DNA of 64,000 nucleotides from Hominilimicola fabiformis (lineage in GTDB: Bacteria > Bacillota > Clostridia > UBA1381). A program made the translations under genes and the position numbers. The stretch's first letter is position 1; every line of letters starts with the position of its first letter. The notes under the pieces were generated by a model. That model did not search any database. It saw only the letters and a list, made by a program, of their open reading frames with translations, and was not told the origin of the DNA. This document shows positions 60,374-64,000 of this stretch, in pieces. Where the stretch lies: assembly GCF_020687385.1 (NCBI RefSeq), contig NZ_JAJEQM010000008.1:1-64000 (forward strand). Direction: 5' to 3'.

Positions 60374-63300
60374 CTTTGTCAACTCCTTTCGATTTGTTGT
60401 TTTTTAACACCGCGCCTTTTGTTTTTAATATCTCCCAAATATCTTCTTTTTTGACCGATGAATCCGCAATACGCGGTGTACAGTTATCCTTATCAAATTT
60501 GCAGACAGGGGAGTAGGAACAATAGTCACACACGCTTGTATTTGATGTGGTGTACGGACTAAGGCTTATTTTGCCGTTTCTGATATTGCTGTCCATTTCA
60601 ATAATTGTATCAGCCACATATTTCATTAGACCGTTAATTTCATCTGTGGTGTGAACTTCTTTAAAACCTGTTTTTGTACCTGTTTTTATGTTTGTGAATG
60701 AAACTTGACCGCTTTCAAGGAATTTGTTATCCATATTGTAAAGCAGTTTTGTTTGAAGTTGTTCGTCTTCGTCCGTGAATGTTACACCGTCAAGTTTTAG
60801 TACGCTTTTGTTGGACTCAACTATATTGTCCTCTGTAGTTGATGAGTTAAGCTCCTTTATTTCATCACGCACACCTGTGTAATAAATACCTGCCACATCA
60901 GTGTCGGAATTTTTTATTTTTGCGGCAATGGCATATATAACCATCTGCATATTATAGCCGTTGTAAATATTTTTTATATCAAAAACCGTTTTACCTGTCT
61001 TGTAGTCGATAATTCTAAGATATGATTTGTCACCGTCGCGGCATATGTCGATTCGGTCGATTTTTCCTTTTAATGCGACTGTATCGGAAATATCTTCTTC
61101 AAAATCGTATTCCATACCGTTCTCGGCAAAATTGCCGACAGAAAGTGTTTTTTGAACAAGTATTGCGGCATTTGAAATTGTTTTGCCCATACGGGTGAAA
61201 ATATTCGCGGTACGTTCTTTGTCGCGAACGTCTGATGACAGCAGATTGCTGCACGATTCATTTATAATACCGCCTATAATATCGTCACGTTTTTCGTCAC
61301 TCAAATTACGCCAACGTTCTATTTTATCATCGTTGGTATTTGCACCGTCCTCAACGGTATCGCAGAATTTTCTGATAACTTCGTGAGCATATGTTCCGAT
61401 ATTTGAAGAATTGACTTCCCATACGTCACGCTCTTGTGCGTTAAGTCCGTATCTTAAAAAGTATTGGAACGGACAAGCGGCATAGGTGTTGATACGCGTT
61501 GCACTGTATGTGATTTTGCCGTCATACATCATATTTGATATATCGCTGTCAAGCATTACACCGCGTTCACTGTAATAATCGGCACGTTTCATAAGCGAAA
61601 GCATAGGTTTCCATTTTGTTTGGTGTTTGTACCAATCGTATACGATTTCCCATAACTGATTTTTACTGCCGTTAAATCTGTCGGACATATTGATAAGCAT
61701 TCTGTGTATTGTTGCTTGCGGGGTGGAAATGTAAATTCCGTCTTTCAATGGGTCGTTTAAAAGGTTATCCGATACGGTCATTTTAGGGAATTTACGCATT
61801 ATGTCATTTATCATATGCGACGGTGATTGTGACTTGCCTTCTTCATTTTGAATTGAATAGCTGAAATACAATTTTTCGCTTACCGCGCATAATGCTCTGT
61901 AAACCTTAAAATACTGTTCGTCAAGTTTCTTTTTAGTATCGGGTGCAAGAGTTACGCCGTATTCTTCCTGCAAAGTGCATCTGTCGCGGTTTGAAAGAAA
62001 ACCCTCGGATGCAATACCCGTAGGAAAAGTACCGCTTTTTGCGCCGACAATAAACATTACCTTAACGCTTGTATGACTGCTCCTTTCCACACTTCCTACA
62101 TACACTTGGTCAATACCCGATGGAATAGTGCGTATTTCGCATTGCGACAGACCTACCGTTATATATTCCGCAAATTCCGAAATGTTAATTTTGTCACCGT
62201 CAAGTGCGATTGTGACTTGATTTAATATATCAAGAATAAGGTTCCATATTTTCGTAAATTGTTCGGATTCGTTCAGTTTGCCGTCTTTTTGGAATTTTGT
62301 GATGTCGAATTTTAATCCGCTATACAGGTTGATGTCCTCAAGGTATTCAAACAATGCCGTTGCAAATTCTACGGCCGTTTTTCTGCCTTTTGTTTTTTCT
62401 TTGAATGACGCAATCGGTGCGGCTATTTCGTGACGGAGTTTTTCTATAACTTCATTTGCATCTTCTTCAGACTCTGTTTGAAAAGCAGTGTCTACGATAT
62501 TGTTTTCGCCAAGCCACTCTTTTTCACCGAGCCACTTTGAACCGCCTCTTATGCCGTGCTTCAACACGAAGTTTTCAAGTATATCTATTTCTTCTTGATT
62601 AATCGACTTGAAAAATTTTAACTTTCCGTGTTGTTCTTTTCTGTAAATAAAACCGGCACGAAGATAACGGAAAACAGAATCATAGCTCCAATCGTCTTCA
62701 AGAATACTGAATAAAGATAAAATCTGCATTGCGATAGGATGGTCGCTCAAAAGGATTGTTCTGTCGGTGAAATACGGTATTTCGTATTCGGAGAAAACAG
62801 CCTCTATAAGATGTCTGTAATCATTTTCATCACCGCATAACAGTGCAATATCTTTAAAACGATAGCCGTCATCGCGGACAAGGTCAACGATTTTGCAGGC
62901 AATTCGTTCGATTTCACCGTAGGTGTCACGACTTTGAAAAAGTGCCGTATTTTTAGGCTTGTCGGGATATACAAAGTCCTCTGTCCAATATCTGAAAAGC
63001 TTGTATAGGTCGTCCTTGCCTTTTAAGTGACGAAGCCCGTCAGAGGCGGTGTATTCGTTTTCAAGACCGTATGTTTGCGACAGTTCGTAAACTTTTTGTA
63101 CAGTCTTTTCGGTCTGAAGATAAATTTCGCGTTCGTTCTCGTATTCTGTAACAGGACAGCATACACTTATCGTCATATGTACGCCTTTTTTCAGAAGTGC
63201 CTCAAGTACGCAAATCTGCTGCGGCATAAATTTGTCAAAACGATTTACCCATATATAAGTGTTTTCGTCAAATTCGGTGCCGTTTTCGATACGGTTGGCA

Positions 63301-63866
63301 AGATGAAAAAGGTCGTCCTCGCTATCGGTACAGCCACTTTCTTCAACGTAAGAAAGATATTTCTCCAATACGTTTGAAAGTGCAATCAGTTTGTTTTTTA
63401 AAGTTTTGTTGTCCGTTAATGCATTTGCCTTTTCAAAAAGTATTTCGGGTGTGATAAGGTAACGCTTCATTTCACTTATCAGTGACGACATAACGTCAAG
63501 AAAACCCTGCTGACGCATAGAGGTGATAAGTTTTATATCCATATCCTTTACGTTTAAAAGCTCGTCGCACGCCGCCGAAACAGCCTTATATATAAGCATC
63601 ATTTTACCTGGGGCGGTAAGATGGTTTTGTTGTTTGGCACTTAAAAAGTTTATGGACATACGTCTTAGCGTAAGAACTTCAATATTGTTAAGTCCTATAC
63701 CGCCGAAAAAATCAACAAATTTTCGTTCGGTTTCGTATGAATAATGGTCGGGGACAATCATTATACATTTTGAATCGGGATTTTTTTCGTGTATTTCACT
63801 TATTTGTTTAAGGCACATATCACTCTTGCCGGAGGAGATAGCGCCTCGTATAATACTGACTCCCAT
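60366..63866 (-). CDS. addB: ATP-dependent helicase/nuclease AddB
   Basis: Second subunit of AddAB; it scans for recombination hotspots and cuts the 5' strand. 1166 residues. An N-terminal nucleotide site is RGAISSGKSDM. The C-terminal nuclease has IIDYKTGKT, and the iron-sulfur cluster that staples this domain uses a Cys in AACPFQYFLRYGL (about residue 800) plus three in VCDYCSYSPVC (CX2CX5C). This is the full AddB pattern. It is the first gene of the addB-addA unit and has a TATAAT box on the minus strand near 63905. Confidence 0.95.
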   Translation of the reverse strand: MGVSIIRGAISSGKSDMCLKQISEIHEKNPDSKCIMIVPDHYSYETERKFVDFFGGIGLNNIEVLTLRRMSINFLSAKQQNHLTAPGKMMLIYKAVSAACDELLNVKDMDIKLITSMRQQGFLDVMSSLISEMKRYLITPEILFEKANALTDNKTLKNKLIALSNVLEKYLSYVEESGCTDSEDDLFHLANRIENGTEFDENTYIWVNRFDKFMPQQICVLEALLKKGVHMTISVCCPVTEYENEREIYLQTEKTVQKVYELSQTYGLENEYTASDGLRHLKGKDDLYKLFRYWTEDFVYPDKPKNTALFQSRDTYGEIERIACKIVDLVRDDGYRFKDIALLCGDENDYRHLIEAVFSEYEIPYFTDRTILLSDHPIAMQILSLFSILEDDWSYDSVFRYLRAGFIYRKEQHGKLKFFKSINQEEIDILENFVLKHGIRGGSKWLGEKEWLGENNIVDTAFQTESEEDANEVIEKLRHEIAAPIASFKEKTKGRKTAVEFATALFEYLEDINLYSGLKFDITKFQKDGKLNESEQFTKIWNLILDILNQVTIALDGDKINISEFAEYITVGLSQCEIRTIPSGIDQVYVGSVERSSHTSVKVMFIVGAKSGTFPTGIASEGFLSNRDRCTLQEEYGVTLAPDTKKKLDEQYFKVYRALCAVSEKLYFSYSIQNEEGKSQSPSHMINDIMRKFPKMTVSDNLLNDPLKDGIYISTPQATIHRMLINMSDRFNGSKNQLWEIVYDWYKHQTKWKPMLSLMKRADYYSERGVMLDSDISNMMYDGKITYSATRINTYAACPFQYFLRYGLNAQERDVWEVNSSNIGTYAHEVIRKFCDTVEDGANTNDDKIERWRNLSDEKRDDIIGGIINESCSNLLSSDVRDKERTANIFTRMGKTISNAAILVQKTLSVGNFAENGMEYDFEEDISDTVALKGKIDRIDICRDGDKSYLRIIDYKTGKTVFDIKNIYNGYNMQMVIYAIAAKIKNSDTDVAGIYYTGVRDEIKELNSSTTEDNIVESNKSVLKLDGVTFTDEDEQLQTKLLYNMDNKFLESGQVSFTNIKTGTKTGFKEVHTTDEINGLMKYVADTIIEMDSNIRNGKISLSPYTTSNTSVCDYCSYSPVCKFDKDNCTPRIADSSVKKEDIWEILKTKGAVLKNNKSKGVDKDA

Positions 63867-64000
63867 AATTTTAATCCTTTCGTAATATATATTAAGGTAA
63901 TTATATCATATTTAAAGTACAAAAAAAAGTACATAAATACAGGAAATCGCGAAAATATACACGTGAAAAACAAAATAAAAGAAAAAATATGAAAAAATAG
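63867..64000. other. Upstream region of addB
   Basis: AT-rich sequence with a minus-strand TATAAT near 63905 and a GTAC-A8-GTAC palindrome near 63918-63933. No gene or LexA-type site is seen before the window ends. Confidence 0.4.

Overview
The window looks like chromosomal DNA of a low-GC, Gram-positive member of the Clostridia, probably from a gut or other polysaccharide-rich anaerobic habitat. The evidence is AT-rich sequence, strong AGGAGG-type ribosome binding sites, RNase Y with YmdB, AddAB instead of RecBCD, the paired GlgC/GlgD of Firmicutes, an L,D-transpeptidase, and a fragment of the sporulation gene dpaA. I cannot name the species. No rRNA, tRNA, CRISPR array or prophage was seen.

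Layout. 1-910: the end of an IS256-type transposase gene, then a dpaA gene (dipicolinate synthase A) cut off after its conserved NAVPTA motif. 1000-5190: a pstS-pstC-pstA-pstB-phoU phosphate uptake operon whose PstS is circularly permuted, preceded by regularly spaced TTTACA boxes. 5191-6117: a radical SAM protein. 6118-6470: no conventional gene, but a compact module with a perfect plus-strand promoter, inverted arms, nested hairpins and a 24-residue hydrophobic peptide on the minus strand; I read it as a candidate type I toxin-antitoxin locus. 6531-8285: eda and kdgK, the last two steps of KDG catabolism (pectin or uronate use). 8441-9573: a GNAT acetyltransferase and a DUF975 membrane protein. 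9684-12877: a GT2 glycosyltransferase, thioredoxin reductase and an amidohydrolase. 12997-19872: an MMPL/RND transporter, a very large surface protein and a TetR regulator in overlapping order, then two copies of a MITE-like repeat.

19971-22905: hflX, a YigZ-family gene, an anchored unknown protein and thioredoxin. 22934-25655: argD-argF and a GNAT gene behind a promoter that overlaps an ARG box. 25788-28121: an HSL-type esterase facing an L,D-transpeptidase. 28270-31141: ymdB and rny, with structured RNA both between them and in the rny leader. 31269-43327: a glycogen cluster, glgB-glgC-glgD-glgA-glgP, then a GH13 amylase-family enzyme and a HAD phosphatase. GlgB and GlgA carry long Lys/Ala/Thr-rich tails resembling histone H1. 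43391-44989: a cation/proton antiporter. 45040-45750: a lone bacterial microcompartment shell protein (PduB type). 45860-48231: an amino acid ABC transporter. 48247-56234: an RsuA-type pseudouridine synthase, a HAD phosphatase, a SNF2-SWIM helicase, a membrane glycosyltransferase, a zinc-ribbon/Yip1 protein and RidA. 56290-63866: a small membrane protein and addA-addB.

Most likely to repay study: the 6.1-6.5 kb module, the basic tails on glycogen enzymes, the lone shell protein, the permuted PstS, the rny-associated RNA structures, the RND/large-surface-protein/TetR triad, and two dispersed repeat families that recur at three places, always just downstream of genes.
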